A DNA stretch of 64,000 bases from assembly GCA_017311315.1 (NCBI GenBank), contig CM029626.1, positions 14,228,106 through 14,292,105 on the forward strand, written 5' to 3'. The DNA comes from Dendrocalamus latiflorus (lineage: Eukaryota > Streptophyta > Magnoliopsida > Poales > Poaceae). A program made the translations under genes and the position numbers. Positions 10,811 to 21,566 of the stretch are shown here, in pieces. The notes beneath the pieces were generated by a model, which was not told where the DNA came from, made no database searches, and saw only the letters and a list, made by a program, of their open reading frames with translations. The number at the start of each line of letters is the position of its first letter. Position 1 is the first letter of the stretch.

Positions 10811-11738
10811 GCTCCTATTTGAACAATGGTGACAGGTCGAAGCCCTCAAATAAGGAGATCAGGTGGAAGGCATGCACCACCTCTGGGGCCTCATCTTTGT
10901 CATCGCTGTTGCCGCACGCGTCGCTAATGTTATGGGCTCCACGACGGGGCTCAGAATGGGTGACGTCTTCAGGAACTATGGAGTCTTGACATGGCTAGCT
11001 ATAGTGATGCAGGGTGGTCAGGTTGGGGTCAAGAGGCATGCCTATTAGCTTCTGGGTATCCAGGCTAATCCATAACAGGCAGTAGAAGTCACCGTGGTGC
11101 ATCTTCCGATACATGGACATGAGGTTGTCATCCTGGAATTGTAGGGCGCCGACAAGGAGCACGTAGAGGATGGCATTGTAGGACTAGACATCGATCTTGG
11201 TGCTATCATACCCCTTGTCACCGAGCACCTTGGGGGCCACATAGGCCAGCATATCACAAACGGTGTGGAGGAGCCCATTGGGGCGAGCATGGTCGATGAG
11301 CATGCTAAGCTTGAAGTCAACAACCTTGAGGTTGCTGGCCTCATCGAGTAGTAGATTCTCAAGCTTTAGGTCACGGTGATACATGCTCTAGCCATGGCAG
11401 AAGTCGACCGCGGAGATGAGCTGTCAGAAGTACTGCCGTGCAATGTCCTCCCAGATGAGCTTGAGGGTTAGGTAACTCTTGGATCGCTTGACCATTACCT
11501 CATGCAGCTTGACGATGTTTGGGTGGGACACAGTCTTCATCATGATGATTTCCCGCTTGATTTGCACCACCATGCCAGTGTGCTCCGCCTTGTCCTTGGC
11601 CACCACCTTCACCGCCCCACCTCGCTCCATGCGTACGTCCTACGCCGTGTGCACCCGCCTGAAGTTGCCATGCCCCAGCACCCACCCCAGCTCGTACCTC
11701 CCCTGCAGCACGTTCTTCCCCTTCCTTGTGTCCTTCAT

Positions 11739-12710
11739 TGCCGCCTCCTTTCTTCTCCTTCTTCTCATTCCTACCTTTCTTCAATACCTAAACCTGAACT
11801 GAACCAGTTGGTGAAAGTCAATGACACGACATATGATCGATCTACCCATCCTTGACGTGCTTGCGGTGGCAACTACAGCAGCCATGTAGGGTGCGGCTGC
11901 CAATCAGGTCAGTGTGTGTGCTCCGCCACATTGCACCGCATTCCCAAGGCACTAGCAAAGTAGTGAGGAGTAGGGGAGAAAAGATATGAAAACCTAACAC
12001 GAGGGACGTGGTTTCAAGCGAAAAAGCTTCAGCTACAACTCACCCCCACAAGGAGGGTACGTGGGTGATATCACAGTTCTTACGGATCTGGGAAGCACGC
12101 CTGGCCATCGATCGGGATCGAATGGTCGAGATCTGGGCGTGCTGGCATGTGGGACCCAGAAGGCGATGGCATGAGTGTGATGGGTGTGGGAAACCATCTA
12201 CGGTGAAAGGGAAATTTGCGACGGATTTGGTGGGTGGTATACTGGTATTGGGATGACAACAATGACGCATAGGGCCCACTGGTCAGGGCATTGGTAGTGG
12301 AGGTGGGAGTGGGCCGGAATTATTGCTAGGACAATTCAGGGTCCATTATTAGCGGATCCAAGTCATCCTCATTTGTTTTCTCTTTCTTTTCTTTTTGTTT
12401 TGAAATGAAATGCTCGTGAGACATTAGTGTAGGTCTATGCTATCTGGATGGAAATATATGAGACATTACTCGTGTGTGCAATTCATTTGATGTTTGAATT
12501 GGCGTAGGCACCGTATAAAGTATCAAGTCCAATCCATTCCGAACATTGAAATTTCACTCAAAATTCATAGAAACAAAATAGTTCTCTGACTAGAGTACTA
12601 TGACAAAAGCAGTTTTCCCATTGTACATGGCGTTCCATGTGCATCCTTCTCTGTTGGATCGGTTTTGAGATTCATGCTCCCTCTTTCTCCTCCACTCCAT
12701 TTCTTCCCTC
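11739..12710. other. Former upstream region of the CIPK pseudogene; no gene
   Basis: Directly 5' of the pseudogene start (reading leftward) lies a moderately GC-rich stretch, then AT-rich DNA up to the LTR retrotransposon. It probably holds the decayed promoter and leader. Open frames around 12008-12279 occur on both strands but show no known domain. Nothing else is recognised. Confidence 0.35.
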
Positions 12711-12715
12711 CACGC

Positions 12716-13255
12716 TATTAGCTATAGTCTTGACTAGAAACATTTGGGCGTGGAGTTAGTGGCTGCTTGCATGTAACGGAAGCATTAGTAGCTGCATTTT
12801 GCATTTTGCATTAAGTAGCCACAATGTTGAGTTTTATTGGTGATAACACACCATCAAAGTCTTGTAACCATTTGATGTTTTTAATAGCTTATATAAGGAA
12901 GAGAAAACTAGAAAAGCTGTGAGAAGTTGGCACAACACAAAGAGTTTTGCGTGTTCTTTCTCCAAAGTGTTCTTGCGTGAGTTGTGTGTTCCGAGTACTG
13001 CAGGAAGTTTCGAGTACTCAGTACCAGTCGAAGACCCTTACGAGTACTATTCATTTCAAGTACTATTCACTCCGAGTACTGTAGCAGTCAAAGTACTTTT
13101 CATTCGAGTATTGTAGCAGTCAAAAGCATACTAGGAGTCAAAGGAGTATTGTAGCAGTCGAAGGAATACTGTAGCAGTTGAAGCAGTTATTCGAGTAATT
13201 GAAGCTCATGACCATGTGAGGTGCTCATGTGTGTGTGACCACAGCAAATCCAACA
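12716..13255 (+). repeat. 5' LTR of the gag-only element
   Basis: 540 bp. It starts TATTAG (the other copy has TGTTAG) and ends CCAACA. The TATA-like sequence at about 12889 is followed by a leader rich in GAGTACTGTAGCAGTC-type repeats at 12990-13170, which are more numerous here than in the 3' copy and account for most of the length difference. Confidence 0.8.
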
Positions 13256-13279
13256 ATTGGTATCAGAGCTTGTGTTGTG

Positions 13280-14118
13280 ATGTCAAGGAGGGCGAGGTCG
13301 TTGTCTCCATTGTCATCGAGGTGTGTCGTTGGTGGCCTAGAGGAGATGGCCAACGGTAACATGCATGTGGCTCGTTGTAGGCTGTTGGCGCAAGATGTGA
13401 AGAAAGAGAGTGTCAAACTCCAGTACTCGATGTTGACTAGTAGAATTATGTTGCACGGTCAATGCAGATGCAAGTGTACATGAAGGTGCAAGGAGTGTGG
13501 GATGCCATTGAATAAGACAGTGTTGAGAAGCGCCAAGACAAGAAGGCACTTGCGGCCATCTACCATTGTTTGAGTGAGGAGACCCTTCTTTCTCTCAACG
13601 GCAAGAGGACAACAAAGGAGGCATGGGTGACTCTCAAGTCCATGTACGTTGGAGTTGAGCGCATGACAAGGACTAAACTTCAAACTGCCAAGAAAGAATT
13701 TGACAACCTTCATATGTACAAAGGTGAGTAAATTGATGCATTTTCCATAAGAGTCACCTTGGCTCTCAACAAGATGCGAACGCTGGGAGAGAGGGTTGAG
13801 GACTCTTGTGTGGTGGATAAGGTGCTTCGGGTCTTAACACTAAAGTTTCTACCGATCATGTGCACTCTCAAGAACCTCGAGGACTTGGATGTGATGTCGG
13901 TTGAAGAAATGTTCGGGCGACTAAAGGCGTTCAAGGAGCGCCACATGGTTAGTGAGGAGGAAGGTAAGCACCTGCTACTTACCCACGCCCAATGGGAGTC
14001 CAGGGCCAAGAACAAAGAAGGCAGCTTCAGCTTTGGCATAAAGGGAACCTATGACAAAATGAAAGTTCGGTGCTACAACTGCCAGAACTACGGGCACTAT
14101 TCTTGGGAATGTCCTTAA
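13280..14118 (+). pseudogene. Copia gag of the gag-only element
   Basis: Starts at ATG 13280, eleven bases after the primer-binding site. It reads through a UBN2-type gag (VYMKVQGVWDAIE; LNGKRTTKEAWVTLKSMYVG; NKMRTLGERVEDSCVVDKVL) and ends with an intact CCHC zinc knuckle, CYNCQNYGHYSWEC, and a stop at 14116-14118. Two in-frame stops (after WDAIE near 13514 and after MYKGE near 13730) and one frameshift near 13440 break it. The longest uninterrupted part is 13759-14118. It is a particle-forming structural protein now inactive. Confidence 0.75.
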
Positions 14119-14640
14119 CCGAAGAAGGTGGTGAAGAATAAAGTTTTTCTCATTGCAGAGGATGTGGATGACAAACCGGCGCTACTTTGAAGTCAGTTGG
14201 GATTAATCTTGTTGTCTATGTGTTCATCGTGTTTATTTACGTTTCATGATTTTGTTGTCGTATAGAGTCATAGTAGTGGGCTAAGTCCAAAAGAGTTGCA
14301 TGTGTAATGTCATGGCGTGTTGTGGACAGATCGGCAATGAAGAAGTGAGCAGATCGGTAGTGAAGTGAAGCCAGTAGTTGTGTATGCACATGCATGTGTT
14401 ATTGGATCGGTCATGTGTTAGTGGTTGGTGCATGTAGCCATGAGGACGAGAGGATGCACATGTTGTCGAGTGTGAGACTAGCTCTAGATGTGTTTGAATT
14501 AGTTGAGAAGGTATGCACGTGAGATGAATTGGTCCACCATGCATCTAATAGAGATAATGCATCGCGTGAGTTAGTCTTCTGCGCGTGGCAAGAGGTTGCG
14601 GCGCAATGGTCAGTTGGCATGTCAAGACTAGGAGAGAAAT
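14119..14640 (+). repeat. Non-coding internal tail, related to the 8.7-kb solo LTR
   Basis: After the gag stop there is no pol. From about 14197 the sequence parallels the solo LTR at 8688-9202: both have GATTAATCTTGTT near the start, then CATGTGTTAGTGGTT, then a GAATTAGTTGAGAAG-like block. Similarity is partial and estimated by eye. It may be a captured or older LTR of a sister family. Confidence 0.45.
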
Positions 14641-15125
14641 TGTTAGCTATAATCTTGAGTATAAACGTTTGGGCGTGGAGTTAGTAGCTGCACGCATGTA
14701 ATGGAAACATTAATAGCTACATTTAGCATTTTGCATTAAGTGGTCATAATGTTGAGTTTTCTTGGTGGTAACGCATCATCAAAGTCTTGTAACCGTTTGA
14801 TGTTTTTAGTAGCTTATATAAGAAAGAGAAAACTATAAAAGCTGTGAGAAGTTGGCACAACATACTGAGTTTTGTGTATTCTTTCTCCAAGTGTTCTCGC
14901 GTGAGTTGTGTGTTCCGAGTGCTGCAGGAAGTTCCGAATACTCAGTACTAGCCGGAGACCCCTACGAGTATTGTTCATTTCGAGTACTGTAGCAATCTGA
15001 ATATTGTTCGTTCGAGTACTGTAGAAGTCGAAAGAGTACTATAGTAGTCAAAGGAGTTATTCGAGTACTTGAAGCTTATGATCACGTGAGGTGTTCACGT
15101 GTGTGCAACCACAGCAAATCCAACA
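14641..15125 (+). repeat. 3' LTR of the gag-only element
   Basis: 485 bp from TGTTAGCTATAATC to CAAATCCAACA. It matches the 5' LTR through the TATA region (TTATATAAG near 14815) and the GAGTACTGTAG repeats, with fewer repeat units. It is followed immediately by the CACGC duplication. Confidence 0.8.
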
Positions 15126-15130
15126 CACGC

Positions 15131-15385
15131 ATGGATCTCAAAGCCCCATCCAAGCCATCGAAATGTCTTGTCTTCAGAAAAATATCACTAAATGTTAATG
15201 ATTCATTTTGATACGAACGAAACATATCATAGTTAAGTTTTTACCACTTTGGTCCACCTGCTGCTATCTCCCGTCATTAATATTTTCAACTCTACCCTTC
15301 TTCAATCTCAAAATAGCTGCTACTGCCGCCGCCGCCTTTTGGCACAACGAACCACAAAATGAGCACGGCCTGCTCACTTGCTGCA
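15131..15385. other. No recognisable gene
   Basis: Short stretch between the LTR retrotransposon and a degraded gene fragment. A 60-codon plus-strand frame (15208-15390) has no identifiable features. Confidence 0.35.
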
Positions 15386-15690
15386 TCTAACATCCACACC
15401 ACCTTCTTGCTCACGCTGCCGTACTCACCCGATATCCAATCGCTGGTGTGCCCCTCAGCCCCTCGTCACACATGTAGAGGACTGTGAGTGCGAGCTCACA
15501 TAAGTGCCTCTTGGAATCGTCGAGCAAGAGCTCCTCGAGGGTGGTCGGCACAGGCTTCCATTTCCAACTGCCGTACGAGCAGAGCATGACGAGCTCATGC
15601 ATGCAGAGCTGCCTTGGTTGCTGGCATCGATGCCATCACGGATCACCTAGATGAATCTTGCTCCAATCTGAGCACCCAAGCCATCACGGC
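15385..15690 (-). pseudogene. U-box/ARM E3 ligase (PUB-type) gene fragment
   Basis: The minus strand encodes a stretch resembling the armadillo-repeat end of plant U-box ubiquitin ligases of the PUB22/23/24 kind: TLEELLLDDSKRHLCELALT followed by VLYMCDEG, preceded by LVMLCSYGS. A frame change then gives GSVSKKVV, matching the family's VVSKKVLRVS segment. Only about 90 codons are recognisable; no U-box is present, and stops and shifts surround it. The family match is from memory of conserved residues and should be treated as probable, not certain. Confidence 0.5.
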
Positions 15691-15839
15691 CGCATTGGCA
15701 AGCCGGTATTCCACAAGCAACAAGGACACGATTGAGCAACAGTGAGAGGAGTAGGGGATGGGAGATTTGGATCAGGCTCTCTAACATTGTCCAAAACAAG
15801 ATCCTTATGGCAGATAACCTAGCACTTTAAGGGTGGCTC

Positions 15840-16415
15840 TATTAATAAACTTGCACTCTGTGTCACTCACATCAGAAAACCGATGTTCATCTTTGCCTCC
15901 ACAACCCCTTTACAGCCAAGGTATGGGCTCGAGTCCTTACTTTCACTAACAGTGACACCATCCAACAAGTCAAATCTACAGACTTCATATCCATCCTAGA
16001 CTGGTGGTAGCAAGCTTCAAATACTCTTCCAACAGAATAAAGAAAGGATTTCAATAGCCTGGCTATTTACAATATGTGAAACATCTACAAAGAAAGGAAC
16101 AGATGAACGTTCCAAAACAAATCCGACCTTACGCAACAACTGGCAAACAGAGCAATTGAGGACATTCAAAGAATAAAGAAAGCCTTCCACCAGAGTTGAT
16201 ATCCTTGTGTCTCATGTGTTTTTTGTTAAAGCTCACTCCTTACATAATACGTTAGGCTTATGCCTCTTTCTGCCTTTTTCTCTCTTAAGCTCGCAACATG
16301 TAGTACCTTGTTATGTAAGCCAGTGTTGCAGCACATCCTTACTGTACACTTTTATTCTCTTTTTCTCTTAATTGAATGGCAGAACTCCTACCCTCTTTTC
16401 TAAAAAAACATTGTG
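15840..16415 (+). pseudogene. 3' end of a LINE (ORF2 C-terminus and tail)
   Basis: The plus strand reads FTAKVWARVLTFTN, then ISILDWW, and finally NM*NIYKERNR*TFQNKS, matching the conserved C-terminal block after the zf-RVT domain of plant LINE ORF2 (family form NIWKERNRR). Several tryptophan and other codons have become stops. The 3' part (16340-16415) has the usual TCTTAATTGAATGGCAGA and CTTTTCTAAAAAA tail of plant LINEs. Endonuclease and reverse transcriptase are absent, as in a typical 5'-truncated copy. Confidence 0.6.
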
Positions 16416-16890
16416 TCTTGTTGGCGAGGCTCAACAATTTGTGCTGATTGGGGTTCCTCTAGGGTGTTCTTGTCATTTAAGAATATTTTGTTTTCAAAAA
16501 CTGCAAAGAAAACAAGAGACAGTACGCGGAGTGGTAAATAACTTAACAATGACATCTTCCGATGGTATTAAAATGAACTGTTACATTTTAGTGGTATTTT
16601 TCTAAAGTCACAATCTTTTCATTGTATAGAACCAGTTTTGCCTTTTTGTGAAAACGTGGTAACGTGGGTTATCACTGAAAACAAAAAAAATGTCTTATAA
16701 ATTGGTGGAGACTCGGGTGAGTGGTTAGAGGGAGGCCGGTGCCATAATGCATGAGATTTGAGTTTGTTGGTTTATCTCGCTTGAGTTGATTAAAGACCAA
16801 ATCTTGTGCCGCTTGTTTCTACACCTAAATCGTGCAACCACAAGTCAATTAATGGATTGACCTGGCTAACTAATTTATTTAGTTTCGATG
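16416..16890. other. No clear gene
   Basis: AT-rich DNA. A short stretch near 16715-16770 (GTGAGTGGTTAGAGGGAGGCC) is faintly tRNA-like but lacks a convincing B box. Nothing else is supported. Confidence 0.3.
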
Positions 16891-17900
16891 TGGACTCTTG
16901 TGCATTAGATTGGTAGGAGGATTTTTATTGTGATTATTCTGGGAGTGACCTACGCTGATCAGTGATCACTCTCCTACAATGGATTTCTTTTAATGTGAAG
17001 TGCGAGCATCTCCCTAACAATGATGGTCTCTCAACGCTAACAGGTTACACCTCTAGAGTAGGAGAAAGTATCAGAACTAAGTATTGTAAAAATCTTGTTA
17101 TGAATTCTCAGTCACATGCCTACGGAAGTGTGTAGTGGCTAACATTACGAGTTAATCATATCTTGTGGGTAAAATTGTACAACATCTGTAGAGTGTTAAA
17201 AATCTATTCAGATAGTCGTGCCTCTAGTCATGAGAAAAGTGTAGAACTGTCACACTTGCGTAGTTTTTATAAAATAATGGTTAATGATGGTTATGACATA
17301 CTGGTATGAAAATCAATATGGTGGACAACTATGAAGAGAGTTCACTCTTATGAATTTAATTGAAACTAGACATTTTGGTTTTAGTTAAAAATGGCTAAGT
17401 CACAAGTTTAGAAACTAGCTATAGTATGATATTTGGCAAATTGGCTTCATGCTGAAAAAAAGATAAGACCTTCTCTTTGTTAAGCCTTGTATGTAAATAT
17501 ATACACCTACACTTGTATTATGATATAGGGACTTACTAACTACTTTTGTACTCATAGTTACTGATATCTATGCCTCCGGCTACGACATTGAAGATGATGG
17601 TCAGGACTAGGTTTAGCCCCAGTCGATTGCCTGTGGCAGATCATGGAGGCTCTTTTGGTTCATTTACTTTCTACTGCTTTATGTGAACAAACTCATTTGG
17701 TTTGCCAGCCTGTTATGTAAAACTTGATCATAAGATCTATTTATGGATGTCTATGTAATATCAAGTACTCATTTTTATTTATGCACATGTATGGATATGA
17801 TATTTACTAATGTTATATCAGCTTTCATTGAGTCGAGCTTGATAATATAAGCTGGCCAGACGGCAACGTCTTGGAAAAAACTGTGACATGACTGGATTAT
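16890..17900 (+). repeat. Possible gypsy LTR or 3' region remnant
   Basis: The block from about 17280 to 17880 (for example TGACATACTGGTATGAAAATC, and GATCATGGAGGCTCTTTTGGT through GAGTCGAGCTTG) resembles the non-coding 3'/LTR part of common grass gypsy elements. No coding, primer site or clear terminus was found, so the assignment is tentative. Confidence 0.35.
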
Positions 17901-17933
17901 GCTCTCGTTCACAAGTGTAGAACTGATGCAGGC

Positions 17934-19760
17934 AATTAGAGGGGGTGGATGATCATTTCTAAAATTTCCTCTAGGTATTGTTAATTTTTCATTGCTCTAA
18001 AGGCTATGAAAGCCAAGAAGATCATATTACTCCACCTACTTAGGTTTCAATAGCTAAAGAAAGCTATGAATAGGAAGACTAGGCACTCATGATAAAAATC
18101 TCTAAGAAAAACTCAAGCTAAACAAGGTTTTATGTGCCTGGACGGTCTAACCGCTACTTAGCATAGAACTAAAAATTAACATGATTTCAAATAAAAATCG
18201 ACGTAATATTTAATTCATAACTTCAAATGACTTGAAACTTTGAATTCGCCTTATCTAGGATGTTAGAAACTAGATCAAGGCAAGAAACAAGAGGTTCTTA
18301 GATTTGCTTCCATCAATTTGAAGGAAATCAACCCTAGGCCTCAAGAACACTCAAAAACCCTAAAATCCAAATTACTTCTTGCTCGTGAGGATCTAAGATA
18401 CAAGGTTTTTCATATCTACTCCTATATGTCCTAACAAGATAATCTAATCAAGGATTCAGGCTAAAATCACCTAGAACACAATTTCGAATTTCTTGCTCAA
18501 GAACATGAAAACCAAGAGAAGAACAAGTGAAACATCAATAAGGGATCAAAGAATTGATATATTTTTAGTAGAGTAGCTGATTCATAAGTACATGAATGAT
18601 TACAAGGTGCTCCCAAAGCATCACTCTTACTCAAGTTTTCTCACATAGCCTTAGGGAGCGAGAGAAAAAATTACTCAAGACTTTGCCAAAATCCCCTTAA
18701 CCTCTTAGTAGGTCTCAACCCGTCACGCACATGGGGAAACTCATTAACCCCACTAACATGGGTTTTATATACTCACACACGTCTCTCAAAGCGTTTACAA
18801 GATTCAACCCGCTAAACCATTAGCAATTGATCCACTTAGCCATCTCAGCTCACCTTGACCTAAATCGCTTATATTTTGTGCCTCTTCGCATCGTGATTTT
18901 GTGCATTAGCAACCCGGTATTTGGTAAACCACCAAAATACCCTTGATGAAACTTTCGGGGTACCTTCCCTTGACTTCATCTTCATCTTCACATCAAAGCA
19001 TCTCTGCATGCTTTGACACGTAACCTATGGCGCCCAATGACTTTGCCATCAAATCTTCACGCATCTAGTCTTTCCTGAATCATCTCTACTTGCACTAGCC
19101 AAAGTCACTTGACACACCACATGCACAAACTCGTCTCTTCATGATCCTTGTGTTTCATGTTTTTTCCACTTGAGCCACGTAGCCTCACCTAGACTTACTT
19201 GACCGCATGAACCTCAGTTATCCCGCCTAGTCCCACTCACTTATCATCAACCACTAATGTTCTCCAAGCAGCCCATATATCTAAAGACCAAACAACTATC
19301 TCGAGCATAAATTTCATGCATTTCACTCACATTAATCAAAACAATACTTCATGCAACACAACATAGTCAACCAACGGCTCCCTTGTCATGGACACACTCA
19401 AACCACTTACGAACTTTCACTATTCTCTAGCCGCAGCAACCGATCTGACTGTACTCTCCATGGCACCGATCAAACCGTCAACCATGGATCGGTTTGATCG
19501 GCCCAAACCAACTTAAACCTTCCCCGATAACAGAACATAGGTATGTCTACATCTCCAATGCTGGTCACACTGCTCAACTCAACTCTAGTAAGACCGCCAA
19601 CTAACAGCCGATCTAACCGCATACGCCCTGCGGTCTAGCCGGTCCTACATATCGGTTACACTAACATCAATACTAAATTTTGCCTACTTTTGTAAAATTA
19701 TAACCTAACTTCACAAATATCACAATTATTCATCATTAATTATCTATAAACTTTCTCACA
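17934..19760 (-). repeat. Copia-type solo LTR, minus orientation
   Basis: Read on the minus strand it starts TGTGAG at 19760, has a TATA-like TATATAAAACC near 18770, and ends CCCCCTCTAATTGCCTGCATCA at 17934. Internal GGTCTAGCCGGTC-type motifs and block order match the LTRs at 5-7 kb and 57.6-59.7 kb. Flanks AGAAC (17929-17933) and AGATC (19761-19765) could be a 5-bp duplication with one mismatch. No internal coding adjoins either side, so it is a solo LTR. Confidence 0.6.
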
Positions 19761-19765
19761 AGATC

Positions 19766-20446
19766 CTTCAACGAGTTAACAAAGTAGTTGATGGAAAATT
19801 TGTGTGACTAACTATGCTTGAACCTAGATACTAGCTCACCAAACTAAGTGAGGCTTGAACCTAGGTGCTCGATCGATCACCACACTAACTACCGGCCAGT
19901 ACCAGATGACACTTTCTATAAGTATTTTCCCTGTGAGCTGTATATCTGTTGCAATGTCCGCATCAACATCAATTCGACGCACATAACTGCTGATCGCGTG
20001 ACCGGGAAAATTAATTAAGGTCGGGAAGAAAAGTGCGCATTTCCACGTGTAAGTACTATATGCACAAGCAACCAACCGATCTTCGTAGACAGAATGCCAG
20101 CAATGGCGTTCGAGATGCAACCAGCGATGTGAACAGGTATCTGTAGTGAGACTAGCTAGCAAGCTTCTTCCTAAGTTCAAATCAACAATTGATTTACTTA
20201 CATCGATCGCTATTGACTGAACTGGCTAATGCTGACTAACTTGCAACAAATTGCATGTAGACACCGCAGGTGACAAGCTGCCGATCGGCGAAAACTTTTC
20301 CGGAATTTCTTTTCACCCCTCCACTGATAAATCCCAAAATAAAAAAATTTGGAAAATCTCGGAAAAATTCATTCAAAAATTTAAAATCTGAGTTTTGAGT
20401 AGAAATAGAAAAACAAAAATAGTATTGATTTTGGGGTTTGAATTCA
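19766..20446. other. No recognisable gene
   Basis: A 114-codon minus-strand open frame (19836-20180) shows no domain, signal or composition bias that supports a gene. The rest is AT-rich. Confidence 0.35.
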
Positions 20447-20718
20447 GTGGTGATCAACTCGGCTTCGGCTTCTGGCTTATTTTGTACTATTCATAAATTT
20501 CGTTTTTTTCTGAACTTTTGGCTTTTTGTTGAGCTTTTTTGCCGGTTCTTTTTTCTCGTATTTGTTTGTATTATACGTAATGGGCTAACATATTTTTTAT
20601 ATTTTTAAATTTTTTTAAAATTTAATTATGCTAAATAAGCCTCTGTCAGCTACAGTGCGTTTTTCAGCCAGCTACAATGTTTTCAGCCATGAGCTTTTCA
20701 GCCGAACCGATCACCACC
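20447..20718. mobile_element. MITE family 1, copy 1
   Basis: Ends GTGGTGATCAACTCGGCT and (complement) GTGGTGATCGGTTCGGCT form terminal inverted repeats. The interior (TTCGTTTTTTTCTGAAC, TATTATACGTAATGGGC, AATTATGCTAAATAAGCC, CAGCTACAGTG) recurs at 52147-52427 and 60676-60955. It is non-coding, about 270 bp. The duplication left at the target could not be settled. Confidence 0.65.
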
Positions 20719-21240
20719 TAATCATCACTAACCATTGTCCTTATCACTCGAGTAGCTAAGTACTTCCTAGCTTGTATTGGTTAAGAAATTTAGTTAAGCT
20801 CTAAATTTTGAGTCGAAATTCACAAGTTTTGCAAATTTTCTCATCCCGCCAAGAAAACCGGAATTTGGCGAAATTCGGTCCAAATTGTTCTCCCAACTGC
20901 CGATGCTGCAGCTGATGTGATGTTTGCCAAACCTTCAACGGGCCAGGTGATCCCGACGCGCGTGGTTGGTCGCTCGGTCGTTAGCACAGGGTCCTCAGGC
21001 ATCACTCTCCAGAGCTCCTGAAGAGCATTCATAGGTGTAATGAGACTAATTAATCAATGTACTGGTCCTATTAATATTAATCTAGTATCCATTCTCATTG
21101 CTAGCATGTGAACTCCACCTCAGGCAACTCACGGCGGAGTTCGCATTTTAGAGCTCAGAAGAGAGTTTAACGCGCCTGATACATCCGCTAGCTTCTTAGT
21201 ACCAAGGGATTTAAGATTATAATAACAACTCATGCTGAAT
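20719..21240. other. No clear gene
   Basis: Holds a 63-codon minus-strand frame (20841-21032) of mildly gene-like composition that was not recognised. It could be an exon scrap. Nothing else stands out. Confidence 0.3.
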
Positions 21241-21566
21241 TCAATATTTCCATTTCTGCCTTAGAATCGGATCTCTTCTTTTTAGTTTCTAAAAGCTACT
21301 TTTCGACTTTTCTACAGTACCTACCTTTTAAACAAAGTATCTTCTCAAAATGAGCTCTACAAGTTTATTATAGTACACACTGTAATGATTTATTTATATC
21401 AGTCAAAATTATACACGAATTTCTCTTGCTCCATACTTGATACTCACGAACAGTTAAAACCTATAAGTCGTAGCTATAAACTATAAGCCGAAGTAAAAAA
21501 GAGTCGTAACTTTTGTTAGCTTTGAACTCAGAGCTAATTAAGTGCACTAAACAACAGGCCCAAGCA
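21240..21566 (-). mobile_element. MITE family 2, copy 1
   Basis: The right end AACAACAGGCCC (complement GGGCCTGTTGTT) and the interior, read on the minus strand (GATATAAATAAATCA, AGAAGATACTTTGTTTAAAAG, GTAGAAAAGTCGAAA), match copies at about 26036-26275 and 47231-47472. The left edge is approximate because the matching inverted end is eroded. Non-coding. Confidence 0.5.

Larger units (their letters stand above)
8559..11738 (-). pseudogene. CIPK: CIPK protein kinase pseudogene, split by two insertions
   Basis: The minus strand carries a nearly complete CBL-interacting kinase gene in three pieces. 11738-10811 holds the kinase: start ATG at 11738, RYELGWVLGHGNF glycine loop, catalytic YHRDLKLENLLLDE, a DFK that replaces DFG, and AYVAPKVL in place of the APE motif. 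It then reaches the NAF motif as HAFHLISLFEGFDLS. 9387-9203 holds the first half of the PPI domain (MRF..LEGL..MRVTK) with a frameshift near 9260. 8687-8559 holds the C-terminus (DVKKDRGDTMEYRSF, then TGA at 8559-8561). At least five in-frame stops lie in the first piece (near 11643, 11421, 11388, 11181 and 10829) without a net frameshift. About 18 residues before the RYF motif are missing. It most resembles the CIPK5/16 type rather than the intact CIPK at 41 kb. Confidence 0.85.
12716..15125 (+). mobile_element. Complete gag-only LTR retrotransposon, TSD CACGC
   Basis: CACGC at 12711-12715 and 15126-15130 is an exact 5-bp target duplication. The 5' LTR (12716-13255) and 3' LTR (14641-15125) are clearly homologous, with a TATA-like TTATATAAG in each and repeated CGAGTACT motifs. 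The primer-binding site TGGTATCAGAGC is at 13258-13269, and a purine-rich GGAGAGAA lies just before the 3' LTR. Only gag lies between them, with no protease, integrase or reverse transcriptase. At 2410 bp it must have depended on a related copia element for mobility. The LTRs differ at many positions, so the insertion is not recent. Confidence 0.85.

Noticed and set aside
9383..10815. Target-site duplication for the copia fragment inside the CIPK pseudogene
   Set aside because: Flanks TGCCC and GCTCC do not match, so the edges are given by gene collinearity only.
19836..20180. 114-codon minus-strand frame
   Set aside because: No motif, no composition bias, and no relation to the flanking LTR or MITE.
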